NCBI GenBank assembly: GCA_013298845.1
Contig: JAAFJN010000002.1
Location: forward strand, 481,595 to 545,594
Direction: 5' to 3'
Source: Chitinophagales bacterium
GTDB lineage: Bacteria > Bacteroidota > Bacteroidia > Chitinophagales > Saprospiraceae
Length of the DNA: 64,000 nucleotides
Shown here in pieces: positions 1 through 7,808 of this stretch. Under the pieces are notes generated by a model. The model was not told where the DNA came from. It made no database searches and saw only the letters and a program-made list of their open reading frames with translations. Every line of letters begins with the position of its first letter. Positions within the stretch are counted from its first letter, which is position 1. Made by a program: the position numbers and the translations under genes.

Positions 1-1
1 C

Positions 2-1033
2 AACGGCTGGTTTGATTGTGGCGGCCCCAACGAAACCTCTCCGGATATTCAGCCGGGTTGCTTTGGCGTAGTAAAACCGGCGAGTAACGGTGCTACGTAC
101 ATGGGTCTGGTGGTGCGCGACAACGAAACGTACGAAAGTGTGGCGCAGCGTTTGCCCCAGCCCATTGAAGCCGGTAATTGTTACGAGTGGAGCCTCGACC
201 TCTCCCGCGCAGACGAATACACCAGCCCAACGACCCAAAGCGGCGGCAAGGAAATGAGTTTCTCTTCGGCGGTGCAGGTGCGTATTTGGGGTGGCAACGG
301 TTTTTGCGACCGCGCCGAACTCCTCTATACCACACCGTACGTGGTGAATACCCGTTGGCAGGGGTATCTGATTCCCCTTAAACCCAAAAAAGGCAGTTAC
401 ACCTTTATTGTTGTTGAGGCTTTTTTCAAAACACCCATGTTGTTCCCTTACAACGGTAACGTATTGGTGGACAATGCATCGGCGATTAAACAAGTGGATT
501 GCAGCGAGAAAAAAGAAGAGCCGGTGGCCATCGTAAAACCGCCGGTGAAAGTAAAACCCAAAGATTCCACCATCAAACAACCTACTCCGCCGGTAGTGAC
601 CAAAACAACCCCGCCACCACCCAAAGTGGAACCGGTTGTTACCAAAAACATCTCGGACGTAGATCCTGCCAAAGTAAAAAAAGGGGATGTCTTACAGATC
701 CAAAACCTTTATTTCGACGCCAATAAATTCGATATTAAATACGAGTGCGAAAACACTTTGAACGATATCTATAAATTTTTGTCCAAAAACAACAAAGTCG
801 TCATCGAAATTGGCGGCCATACCAATAACCGCCCCAGCGATACCTACGCCAACGACCTCTCCACCAACCGCGCCAAAGCCGTGGCTGAATGGCTGGTAAA
901 AAAAGGCATCCCCTCCAACCGCGTGCAGTACAAAGGTTACGGCAAAACCATGCCCATCGCCCCTAACACGACCGAAGAGGGTAAAAAGAAAAACCAACGC
1001 GTCGAAATTAAAATTTTGAGCGTAACAGGGTAG
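2..1033 (+). CDS. OmpA-family outer-membrane protein (5' partial)
   Basis: The reading frame is open from base 2, so the start lies outside the window; an internal ATG at 101 is not the true start. The visible N-terminal part is a beta-rich, cysteine-containing domain that I cannot name. A Pro/Lys/Thr-rich linker follows (bases about 520-660), then a C-terminal OmpA peptidoglycan-binding domain (about 690-1020) with the typical order: FDANKFDIK strand, an isoleucine-glycine-GHT motif, NDLSTNRAKAVAEWL helix, and a final NQRVEIKI strand. Such proteins anchor the outer membrane to peptidoglycan. A hairpin terminator follows at 1093-1132. The OmpA domain is certain from sequence; the role of the N-terminal domain is unknown. 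Confidence 0.9.
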   Translation, partial: NGWFDCGGPNETSPDIQPGCFGVVKPASNGATYMGLVVRDNETYESVAQRLPQPIEAGNCYEWSLDLSRADEYTSPTTQSGGKEMSFSSAVQVRIWGGNGFCDRAELLYTTPYVVNTRWQGYLIPLKPKKGSYTFIVVEAFFKTPMLFPYNGNVLVDNASAIKQVDCSEKKEEPVAIVKPPVKVKPKDSTIKQPTPPVVTKTTPPPPKVEPVVTKNISDVDPAKVKKGDVLQIQNLYFDANKFDIKYECENTLNDIYKFLSKNNKVVIEIGGHTNNRPSDTYANDLSTNRAKAVAEWLVKKGIPSNRVQYKGYGKTMPIAPNTTEEGKKKNQRVEIKILSVTG

Positions 1034-1035
1034 TT

Positions 1036-1440
1036 AGTGAAGAGTGAAGAGTGAATAGTGGAGAGTGAGTGTTTTTCGCTGAATGTTGAAGGTCCCGAAT
1101 TTTAGCCAACGCTGAAATTCGGGATTTTTTTTGCTACCATTAAATTAAATACCCCGTCGTAATGTCAATTTTAAGTGATGAATGATGCTTTTTCTTTAAA
1201 AACTTGAAAGCAACCTGGCTCCGCTCTGAGAATTTCGGCCGGTTTTTACATTAAAGGCACCAAAATACCCTACAACGGACAAACTATTCGTTTTTCACTA
1301 TTCACTTTTCACTATTCGTTTTTCACTTTTCGTTTTTCACTTTTCGTTTTTCACTATTCACTTTTCACTATTCACTTTTCACTATTCACTTTTCACTATT
1401 CACTTTTCACTATTCGTTTTTCACTAAAAAAAACTTGTTG
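1036..1440. repeat. TTCACTATTCAC-type short tandem tract with inverted partner
   Basis: From about 1290 to 1425 the words TTCACTATTCAC, TTTTCAC and TTCGTTTTTCAC alternate with little interruption. A short inverted counterpart (GTGAAGAGTGAATAGTGG and neighbours) lies at 1036-1075 on the other side of the terminator. The stretch has no credible ORF. The unit length is irregular, so this is a degenerate microsatellite-like tract and not a CRISPR. The rest of the 657-base gap before parA is AT-rich and otherwise unremarkable except for the parS-like half-sites. Confidence 0.7.
1093..1132 (+). terminator. Rho-independent terminator after the OmpA-like gene
   Basis: A 10-bp perfect stem (TCCCGAATTT at 1093-1102 with AAATTCGGGA at 1115-1124) closes a 12-nt loop and runs into eight T residues. 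It lies 60 bases after the stop codon. Confidence 0.85.
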
Positions 1441-1444
1441 GCAA

Positions 1445-1661
1445 CGTGGAACATTAGCGCCGAAAAAGCGGCCATTTATCAATGAGTTACGTTTTTTGAG
1501 CATCAAGTTTGTTATTTTTTATTTTTGTAAAAAACTGAAAAACAATTATTTATACACTAAAAACACGTTACCAACATTCTTTGTGTAGAACCTGTTAGTT
1601 TCCTGTCAGTTGTTTGTTGAAAAATGTTCCACGCTGTTTCACGAATGTCGCTTTACCTTTG
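1445..1661 (+). promoter_or_regulatory. parA promoter region with parS-like half-sites
   Basis: Three nonamers match one arm of the classical parS palindrome: CGTGGAACA at 1445-1453, TGTTCCACG at 1625-1633 and TGTTTCACG at 1635-1643. The last two are in direct orientation, one base apart, directly upstream of a TACCTTTG -7 box at 1654-1661. No good TTTG -33 box exists; the half-sites occupy that position. ParB binding to half-sites with negative control of parAB is an inference. No complete 16-bp parS is present. Confidence 0.5.
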
Positions 1662-1690
1662 CAGCACAATAATTTTGAAACAAACAGACA

Positions 1691-2461
1691 ATGGGTAAAG
1701 TTATCACAATAGCGAATCAAAAGGGCGGAGTAGGAAAAACCACTACTGCCATCAATCTTGCCGCATCATTGGCGATCCTTGACAAAAAGGTATTGTTGAT
1801 TGATGCTGATCCACAGGCGAACGCCTCTTCCGGGGTCGGATTGGTTACCACTGAATTGACCGTAAGCCTCTATGATTGTATCGTGAACGATCTCGATCCG
1901 CTGGCGGCAATTGTGGCCACCGAAACCCCTAACCTCCACCTGCTGCCCTCCAGCATTAATCTGGTAGGTGCCGAAGTAGAACTCATTGGCAAAACCAAGC
2001 GCGAATACATTTTGCGCGGCATTGTGGATGGTTTGCGCCAGTCTTACGACTATATCTTTATCGATTGCCTTCCCTCTTTGGGCCTTATCACGGTGAATGC
2101 CCTGGTAGCCGCCGACACCGTAATGATTCCGGTGCAATGCGAAATGTTCTCGTTCGAGGGTTTGTCTAAATTAAAAAATACCATTGCGTTGGTGAAGCAG
2201 GGCTTTAATCCCAACCTCAAAGTAGAAGGTTTGGTGATTTCCATGTACGACAGCCGTTTGCGCCTCGCCAATGCCATTGTGGAAGAAGTGCGCAACAGCA
2301 GCACCGATTACGTGTTTGAAACCATCGTGCACCGCAACTCCCGCATCGCGGAAGCCCCCATGCAGCACACCCCCGTGGCGATGTACGACATCAGCAGCAA
2401 AGGCGCCACCAATTTCCTTAACCTCGCCGAAGAATTCCTTCGCTTAAACACACCGAACTAA
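1691..2461 (+). CDS. parA: Chromosome-partitioning ATPase ParA/Soj
   Basis: This 256-residue protein has the usual length for chromosomal ParA. The deviant Walker A motif KGGVGKTT is at residues 11-18, the second acidic motif ([11 protein letters not shown]) near residues 38-48, and a Walker B-like YIFIDCLPS near residue 120. Members of this family dimerise on ATP, bind DNA non-specifically and move ParB-parS complexes in the cytoplasm. The stop is followed after two bases by parB, so the pair is one transcription unit. No N-terminal helix-turn-helix extension is present, as expected for a chromosomal type rather than a P1-plasmid type. Confidence 0.95.
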   Translation: MGKVITIANQKGGVGKTTTAINLAASLAILDKKVLLIDADPQANASSGVGLVTTELTVSLYDCIVNDLDPLAAIVATETPNLHLLPSSINLVGAEVELIGKTKREYILRGIVDGLRQSYDYIFIDCLPSLGLITVNALVAADTVMIPVQCEMFSFEGLSKLKNTIALVKQGFNPNLKVEGLVISMYDSRLRLANAIVEEVRNSSTDYVFETIVHRNSRIAEAPMQHTPVAMYDISSKGATNFLNLAEEFLRLNTPN

Positions 2462-2463
2462 TT

Positions 2464-3378
2464 ATGGCAAAGAAAATGGACATGAAAGCGATGGTAGGCA
2501 AGGGCCTCGGCGCTATTCTCGCCAACCAACAGGTTGATCAAATTATTGCTCAAAACGACCCACTCGAAGCAGCCCGCGAACTGGCCAGCAACGTGGCCGT
2601 GCTCCCGCTCGATATCATTGAGCCAATGTCAAAGCAGCCGCGCGAATACTTCGACGAATCCGCTTTGGCCGAATTGGCCGCAAGCATCCGTACCCACGGC
2701 ATTATCCAGCCCATTACGGTGCGGCGCATCCACGCCAAATCGTACCAGATTATCTCCGGCGAACGCCGTTTCCGCGCCAGCCGACTCGCTGGCCTCACCG
2801 AAGTACCGGTGTATATCCGCCTCGCCAATGACCAGGAAATGATGGAAATGGCGCTGATCGAAAATATTCAGCGCGAAGACCTCAATCCAATGGAAATTGC
2901 CACGACTTACGGCCGTTTGAAAGAAGAATTTGAACTTTCCGACGAACGTTTGGCCGACCGCGTGGGCAAACAACGCAGTACAGTGACCAACTACCTTCGC
3001 CTGCTCAAACTTCACGACGACGTGAAAGCCGCCGTGAAAAACGACGAAGTGAGCATGGGCCACGCCCGCGCTTTGGCCGGGGTAAAAGACAACGATGCTT
3101 TGTTGCTGTCGTTGTTGGTCCAAATTAGAGAAAAAGACTTGTCGGTACGCGCCGTGGAGCAATTAATTGCCCAATACCACGAAGAGCGTTCGGCGAAAAA
3201 AACCAAAACCGACGCGCGTTTGCCCGAACACCTCCGCACGATTCAGGATCAATTTGGCGCATTTTTTGGCGCAAAAGCCCTGTTGAAGCGCGACGCAAAA
3301 GGTCGTGGCCAAATTGTGCTGAAATTCAACAACGACAACGAACTCAATCGGATGCTCGACGCGATTGAAAAACAATAA
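2464..3378 (+). CDS. parB: Chromosome-partitioning protein ParB/Spo0J
   Basis: The 304-residue protein has the ParB order: an unstructured N-terminus, the CTP-binding/ParB-Srx domain with the GERRFRA motif and the ALIENIQREDLNP motif, a helix-turn-helix (DERLADRVGKQRSTVTNYLRLL, bases about 2938-3010), and a C-terminal dimerisation segment. It should recognise parS and spread as a CTP-dependent clamp. It starts two bases after parA and ends nine bases before the SGNH hydrolase start, so the three genes probably share a transcript. Confidence 0.95.
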   Translation: MAKKMDMKAMVGKGLGAILANQQVDQIIAQNDPLEAARELASNVAVLPLDIIEPMSKQPREYFDESALAELAASIRTHGIIQPITVRRIHAKSYQIISGERRFRASRLAGLTEVPVYIRLANDQEMMEMALIENIQREDLNPMEIATTYGRLKEEFELSDERLADRVGKQRSTVTNYLRLLKLHDDVKAAVKNDEVSMGHARALAGVKDNDALLLSLLVQIREKDLSVRAVEQLIAQYHEERSAKKTKTDARLPEHLRTIQDQFGAFFGAKALLKRDAKGRGQIVLKFNNDNELNRMLDAIEKQ

Positions 3379-3387
3379 AGCACAACT

Positions 3388-4092
3388 ATGCGTAAAACAC
3401 TTGTTTTTTCCCTTCTGCTCAATTCGCTGCTGGCCGGTACCATTGGTTACATGGTCTTGCGCCTCGGAGGGTTAAAATACGTGTTTTACCGCCTGGGACA
3501 CAACGAGGCGGGGCTGTACGATCACCGCGCCTCGTTGTTCAAACGGATGGCGCCCGTCGACAATGCCATTATTTTTCTCGGCGACAGCCAGATTGAACAA
3601 TGCGAATGGCAGGAAATGTTGAGCAATAACACCAAAATACCCGTGCTCAACCGGGGTATTACGGGCGACCAAGTGGAAGGTATTTCGCGCCGATTGCCGG
3701 AAATAAACCGCCACCATCCTTCTAAAGTATTTTTGTGCGTGGGGATCAACGATTTGATTTTTGATCGCAGTTACCACGATATTGAACTCAAATACCACGA
3801 AATTATTCGCAATTTGCGCACGGCCAATCCATCGGCGCAAATTATCATCACCAGTGTATTGCCCGTGAACAACGAAGTGCGCCGCATTGGGGTCGAAAAC
3901 AGCCAAATTTACGAACTGAACGTGCGGTTGCAACAAATTGCCCGCAGTTTTGCCATTCCTTACGTGGATTTGGCCACCCAGTTATCCGATAAAAACGGCA
4001 ACCTCTCCGAGTTATTTACCGCCGATGGCATCCATCTCAACGCCGATGGCTACACGATGTGGAAACGCGCCATTCTTCCGTTCTTAAAGTAG
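3388..4092 (+). CDS. SGNH/GDSL-type hydrolase with N-terminal membrane anchor
   Basis: A hydrophobic segment at residues 5-25 suggests a signal anchor or uncleaved signal. All four SGNH blocks can be seen: block I FLGDSQ (nucleophile Ser67), block II around GITGDQVEG, block III VGINDL, and block V DGIHLNADGY with the Asp-x-x-His pair. Family members are esterases, lipases or carbohydrate deacetylases; the substrate cannot be told. The gene lies nine bases behind parB. It converges with trpA, with only five bases between the stops. Confidence 0.88.
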   Translation: MRKTLVFSLLLNSLLAGTIGYMVLRLGGLKYVFYRLGHNEAGLYDHRASLFKRMAPVDNAIIFLGDSQIEQCEWQEMLSNNTKIPVLNRGITGDQVEGISRRLPEINRHHPSKVFLCVGINDLIFDRSYHDIELKYHEIIRNLRTANPSAQIIITSVLPVNNEVRRIGVENSQIYELNVRLQQIARSFAIPYVDLATQLSDKNGNLSELFTADGIHLNADGYTMWKRAILPFLK

Positions 4093-4097
4093 TCCCT

Positions 4098-4811
4098 CTA
4101 CACTGCTAAATCCGCCATTACTTCCGCCAGGCGGCCCTCCATTTTGGCCTTGATTAAGGTCGAGCCAATAATGGCGTAATCGGCGTGGGTCGTCACCAAA
4201 CGCACCTGCTCCGCCGTACTGATCCCAAAACCAATGCCTACCCGCGCCAACGGGTTAGCCGTTTTGATGCGCTCAATGACCTCTTGCAAGCGGGGGTGCA
4301 GGCTAAACGTGCTGCCCGTTATTTTGAAATCGGACATAAGGTAAAAAAAGTCAAAACCCATTCCCAACAACTTATCGAGGCGTTCGGGGTGCACATTGGC
4401 GGCCAACACCGGCACCAATTGCACCTTTTGGGCCAGAATGGTGTGCGCCTGCGGGCTGTCCACCGGCAAATCGGGCACAATGATGTGCTGAATTCCCAGG
4501 GCTTCCATTTCCAAACAAAACCGCTCCAGCCCAAAGGCAAAAATGCGGTTGAGGTAAGTCATCACAATAATTTCCTGATCGGGGTATTTTTCGCGAATCC
4601 CGGCAAGGGCACCGAGACAATCCTCAACGGTGATATTGCCCTTTTCCACGGCATCGCGGCAAGCCTGGGTAATGACCGGGCCATCGGCGGTAGGGTGCGA
4701 AAACGGAATCTGGAGTTCCAAAATTTCGTATCCGGCCGCGATATATTGTTCGGCCGTTGCTATACTTTCCTGAAGCGTTGGGTAGCCCAGGACGAGGTGC
4801 GACATGTACAT
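4098..4811 (-). CDS. trpA: Tryptophan synthase alpha subunit (short N-terminus)
   Basis: TrpA cleaves indole-3-glycerol phosphate and passes indole to TrpB. The two catalytic acids are present with correct spacing: Glu32 and Asp43 in ELQIPFSHPTADGP, matching Glu49 and Asp60 of the enteric enzyme. The usually invariant SDP is SHP. The phosphate-site loop (GIGFGIS) and IIGSTLIK motif are recognisable. At 237 residues it lacks about 17-20 residues of the usual N-terminus. No in-frame upstream start restores them, and the start could also be the second Met at 4805. It follows trpB by 17 bases. Other trp genes are absent from the window. Confidence 0.9.
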   Translation of the reverse strand: MYMSHLVLGYPTLQESIATAEQYIAAGYEILELQIPFSHPTADGPVITQACRDAVEKGNITVEDCLGALAGIREKYPDQEIIVMTYLNRIFAFGLERFCLEMEALGIQHIIVPDLPVDSPQAHTILAQKVQLVPVLAANVHPERLDKLLGMGFDFFYLMSDFKITGSTFSLHPRLQEVIERIKTANPLARVGIGFGISTAEQVRLVTTHADYAIIGSTLIKAKMEGRLAEVMADLAV

Positions 4812-4828
4812 AATGAATAAAAAGGAGG

Positions 4829-6073
4829 TTATTTGAGCAAATATTGGGCGTAAGTGAGCAGGCTTTCTTCCTGAAAATGGCGCATGGTGATAAACAAATC
4901 CTTTTCACCCCGCCCCGAAGCATTGATCACAATAACTTCATCGGGCGAACATTGGGGGGCCAGTTTGAAGGCGTGGGCAAAAGCGTGGGCCGATTCGAGG
5001 GCCAGGATAAAACCTTCTTCGCGGGCGACCATTTGTACCGCTGCCAGCGCTTCTTCGTCGGAGGCAGACTCGAACTGAATGCGTTTTTCGTCGGCCAAAT
5101 AAGCCAAAATCGGGCTTACCCCGCAATAATCCAAACCCGCCGATACCGAGTGCGTTCCGGCGATATTTCCCGTGCCATCTTGCAAAAAATACGAGTGATA
5201 GCCCTCAAAAATGCCTTCCACCCCGCGTTGCACTTTGGAAGCGTGTTCGCCCGGCTGCATGCCCCGGCCACCGGCTTCCACGCCGATGAGTTGCACCGAT
5301 TGTTCATCGAGGAAATCGTAAAAAATGCCCATTGCGTTGGAGCCACCGCCCACGCAGGCGAGGCAGTAATCGGGCAATTTGCCCGTTTCGGTGAGGCATT
5401 GTTCGCGAATTTCTTCGCCCACAATTTTTTGAAAAAAAGTGTTCATGGCCGGAAACGGATGTGGTCCCACCGCCGAGCCGAGCAGGTAAAAACTTTCGGG
5501 ATTAGCGACCCAATCTTTAAACGCCGCAATAACCGCGTCGTTGAGGGTTTGGCTGCCATCGTCCACGGCCACCACTTTGGCCCCCAGCAGTTCCATCCAA
5601 TACACGTTGGGGCGTTGCCGTTCGTAATCTTTGCGGCCCATGTACACGGTGCAATCGAGGCCGAGGCGGGCGCACACCGCCGCCGAAGCGTAACCGTGTT
5701 GTCCGGCACCGGTTTCGGCAATAATACGTTTTTTACCGAGGCGTTTGGCCAGCAAAGCCTGCCCGATGCAGTGGTTAATTTTGTGCGCGCCGGTGTGGTT
5801 TAGCCCTTCATTTTTCATAAAAAGCCGCGCACCGCCTAATTTTTCCGAAATACGCGGCAGGGGCGTAAAGGCCGTGGGGCGGCCGTTAATTTCGCGGAGT
5901 GTGGTGTAAAATTCTTCGAGAAAAACGGGATCCGATTTTATTTCCTCAAACCCCTGCGCCATTTGTTCGAGGGCCGGTATTAGCACTTCGGGGACGTAAC
6001 AGCCCCCGTAACGGCCAAAATAGCCGCCGCCGTTCATAATATCCGCCTTGTATGTTGTTGCAGTTAAAACCAT
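4829..6073 (-). CDS. trpB: Tryptophan synthase beta subunit
   Basis: This is a PLP enzyme that joins indole and serine to give tryptophan. The PLP lysine lies in the HTGAHKINHCIGQALLAKR segment (Lys98 from the first Met), followed by ETGAGQHG, and the phosphate-binding GGGSNAMG loop is intact. The alternative start at 6037 (MNGGGYFGRYGG) would place the lysine at 86, close to Lys87 of well-studied TrpB, and may be the real start. Promoter elements lie at 6103-6135. trpB precedes trpA and the two form a subunit operon. Confidence 0.96.
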   Translation of the reverse strand: MVLTATTYKADIMNGGGYFGRYGGCYVPEVLIPALEQMAQGFEEIKSDPVFLEEFYTTLREINGRPTAFTPLPRISEKLGGARLFMKNEGLNHTGAHKINHCIGQALLAKRLGKKRIIAETGAGQHGYASAAVCARLGLDCTVYMGRKDYERQRPNVYWMELLGAKVVAVDDGSQTLNDAVIAAFKDWVANPESFYLLGSAVGPHPFPAMNTFFQKIVGEEIREQCLTETGKLPDYCLACVGGGSNAMGIFYDFLDEQSVQLIGVEAGGRGMQPGEHASKVQRGVEGIFEGYHSYFLQDGTGNIAGTHSVSAGLDYCGVSPILAYLADEKRIQFESASDEEALAAVQMVAREEGFILALESAHAFAHAFKLAPQCSPDEVIVINASGRGEKDLFITMRHFQEESLLTYAQYLLK

Positions 6074-6102
6074 GTTTGTATCATTGTATTAGTACGATGA
6101 TG

Positions 6103-6135
6103 CAAAGGTGCTATGATTTGGAGGGAACGACCAAA
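6103..6135 (-). promoter_or_regulatory. Probable trpBA promoter
   Basis: On the minus strand a TTTG (-33; plus-strand CAAA at 6132-6135) is followed 21 bases later by CACCTTTG (plus-strand 6103-6110), close to the Bacteroidota TTTG/TAnnTTTG pattern. The leader to trpB is too short for an attenuator. Confidence 0.5.
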
Positions 6136-6184
6136 CTTTGGGCGAAATTTTTGGACAAAAAAATAAAGGACGGAGTTTTAAAGG

Positions 6185-6730
6185 CTATTTGGGTGCCAAA
6201 AATAATTGTTTTAGAAAGGTGCATTTTTCGTTTGGAGACCATTTCTCAGCCATATTCACGGTAAAAATGCTGGCATTCCCGTTTTTTTCGCCCACGAGAA
6301 AATAGTTATCCACTTTTGCGCCCTGTAATCGGTACAAGTAAAAATGATTGATACTGTCTGTTTCAACAATGGTGCGCATGAGACCGTTTCGGCGCACGTG
6401 ATAATCGGTATCCCACTCGTAATAGGCTTTTGCGAACTCAAAACCTTTGTGTTTTCCCTTGCTGTTAAATTGATACTGATCGAATCGGTTAAACGCAACG
6501 GAAATCAGTATCGAATCTGCATTGACAAAATATTGCTGGCCCGAGACGGCATTGTAGCGTTCTTTTTGCCATTTGCCAGGTAAAGCCACGGAGCCATAAG
6601 GGACCACAAAATAATCCGTTTGATTTTTGGCCGGGTTGTATTCCCCCCCGACGATATTGCTGGCTTTTTGCGTGCCGCACGCCCAAAAAAGTGTACAAGA
6701 AAACACAAGAAAGAATAATGCCTTACCCAT
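6185..6730 (-). CDS. Hypothetical lipoprotein
   Basis: The first 18 residues form a lipoprotein signal ending in LFWAC (Cys18). The mature part is about 160 residues, beta-rich, with many aromatic residues and no motif I recognise. It is probably anchored in the outer membrane. It is a single gene between trpB and the Rpn-like remnants, and all three are on the minus strand. It has no close paralog in the window. Confidence 0.75.
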   Translation of the reverse strand: MGKALFFLVFSCTLFWACGTQKASNIVGGEYNPAKNQTDYFVVPYGSVALPGKWQKERYNAVSGQQYFVNADSILISVAFNRFDQYQFNSKGKHKGFEFAKAYYEWDTDYHVRRNGLMRTIVETDSINHFYLYRLQGAKVDNYFLVGEKNGNASIFTVNMAEKWSPNEKCTFLKQLFLAPK

Positions 6731-6811
6731 CGTATATATGTTTGATTTCTTGAAGGATGCTTTTTGTAGAAAAAGGGTTGCCCGATAAAAATACTACGAT
6801 GCGATGAATAC

Positions 6812-7081
6812 CGAGGCTAATAAATGACCTTTAAACCCAGTCTTTGGGCAATGTTCAACACGAATTCTTCGGAAACATTCATGATCTCAACGATATCGCG
6901 GAGGGTAAACCGCTCACATTTCAACATGTTGATAACAGGTTGTTCTTTGACTTGTGCGAAACCTTCTTCATAACCTTTTTTATAACCCTCTAAATAAAGT
7001 TCATCGGTTTCAATGTCATAGTGGATTGGCATACTGTCAATTGCGTTTTTAGTGATGACCGTTAACTTACGCAAACGCGAG
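6812..7081 (-). pseudogene. 3' fragment copy of the Rpn-like gene
   Basis: This stretch repeats the 3' third of the neighbouring gene (7087-7367) almost base for base, from the FSRLRKL segment to the shared C-terminal end GLKVIY. The variable linker differs (YKKGYEEGFAQVKEQP instead of the KGxEEGIE repeats). It has no N-terminal part; the only start is a TTG at 7074 giving an 85-residue frame. I read it as a partial tandem duplication, not an independent gene. Confidence 0.7.
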
Positions 7082-7090
7082 AAGAAAGGG

Positions 7091-7687
7091 CTAATAAATT
7101 ACCTTTAAACCCAGTCTTTGGGCAATATTCAACACGAATTCTTCGGAAACTCCCATGATCTCAACGATATCGCGGAGGGTAAACCGCTCACATTTCAACA
7201 TGTTGATAACGCCTTTTTCGATACCTTTTTCGATGCCCAGTTCGATACCTTCTTCTTTACCTTTTTCGATGCCCTCTAAATAAAGTTCATCGGTTTCAAT
7301 GTCATAGTGGATTGGCATACTGTCAATTGCGTTTTTAGTGATGACTGCTAGTTTTCGTAAACGCGAAAGCACGTGCAGTTGTTTTTGGTATTTTTTTAAA
7401 CGAGGAACCCGACCGATGAGTTTTACCAAATGTTCTAAAATTTGGCGCACTATCCATTCAGGTTTTTCCGAACCGAAGTCCGATAAAATGGCCAATAAGA
7501 CACATTCGGGCTTGTCCGACTGCAAAAATACGTCTTTTGGAATACTTCGCAAGTCCAATACCTGAAATTCTAACCGGACGTTGGGCATTTCAAGTACATT
7601 TTGCTTGATCAAAACGGCCAAACTTTGGCAAGAATTTTTGGTAAAAAATGATGCGGAGATATTTTGGGGTGTGGCTTTTTTACCCAA
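7091..7687 (-). pseudogene. 5'-truncated Rpn/PD-(D/E)XK transposase-like gene
   Basis: The 198-residue frame matches the C-terminal half of Rpn-type recombination-promoting nuclease/putative transposase proteins. It has the FQVLDLRSIPKDVFLQSD segment, the PEWIVRQILEHL helix, QLHVLSRLRKL, MPIHYDIETDELYLEGIEKG, and a glycine/glutamate repeat linker before a conserved C-terminus. The N-terminal nuclease core is missing, and the first 25 residues do not resemble the family. It is probably inactive. Its 3' end is duplicated directly downstream. Such genes occur as many decayed copies in Saprospiria and Cyanobacteria. Confidence 0.7.
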
Positions 7688-7808
7688 CAGGGTACGTTTG
7701 AAGGAATAACCGCAATAACAAAAAGAAATAACCCAAATTTATATACCGTTAATACGCATTGTTGACCTTTGACCACTCTTTTCAAACACTTATTTAAACA
7801 CGACAACA

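Noticed and set aside
1290..1425. CRISPR array
   Set aside because: Units are 7-14 bases, irregular and directly adjacent; no spacers and no cas genes.
1436..1453. Complete parS site
   Set aside because: TGTTGGCAACGTGGAACA has only one good arm and an extra length of two; it does not satisfy the 16-bp palindrome.
4844..5803. 319-codon plus-strand frame
   Set aside because: Antisense to trpB, a certain gene.
6074..6110. trp attenuator leader
   Set aside because: The distance from the -7 box to trpB is about 30 bases; no Trp-codon-rich leader peptide or alternative hairpins fit.
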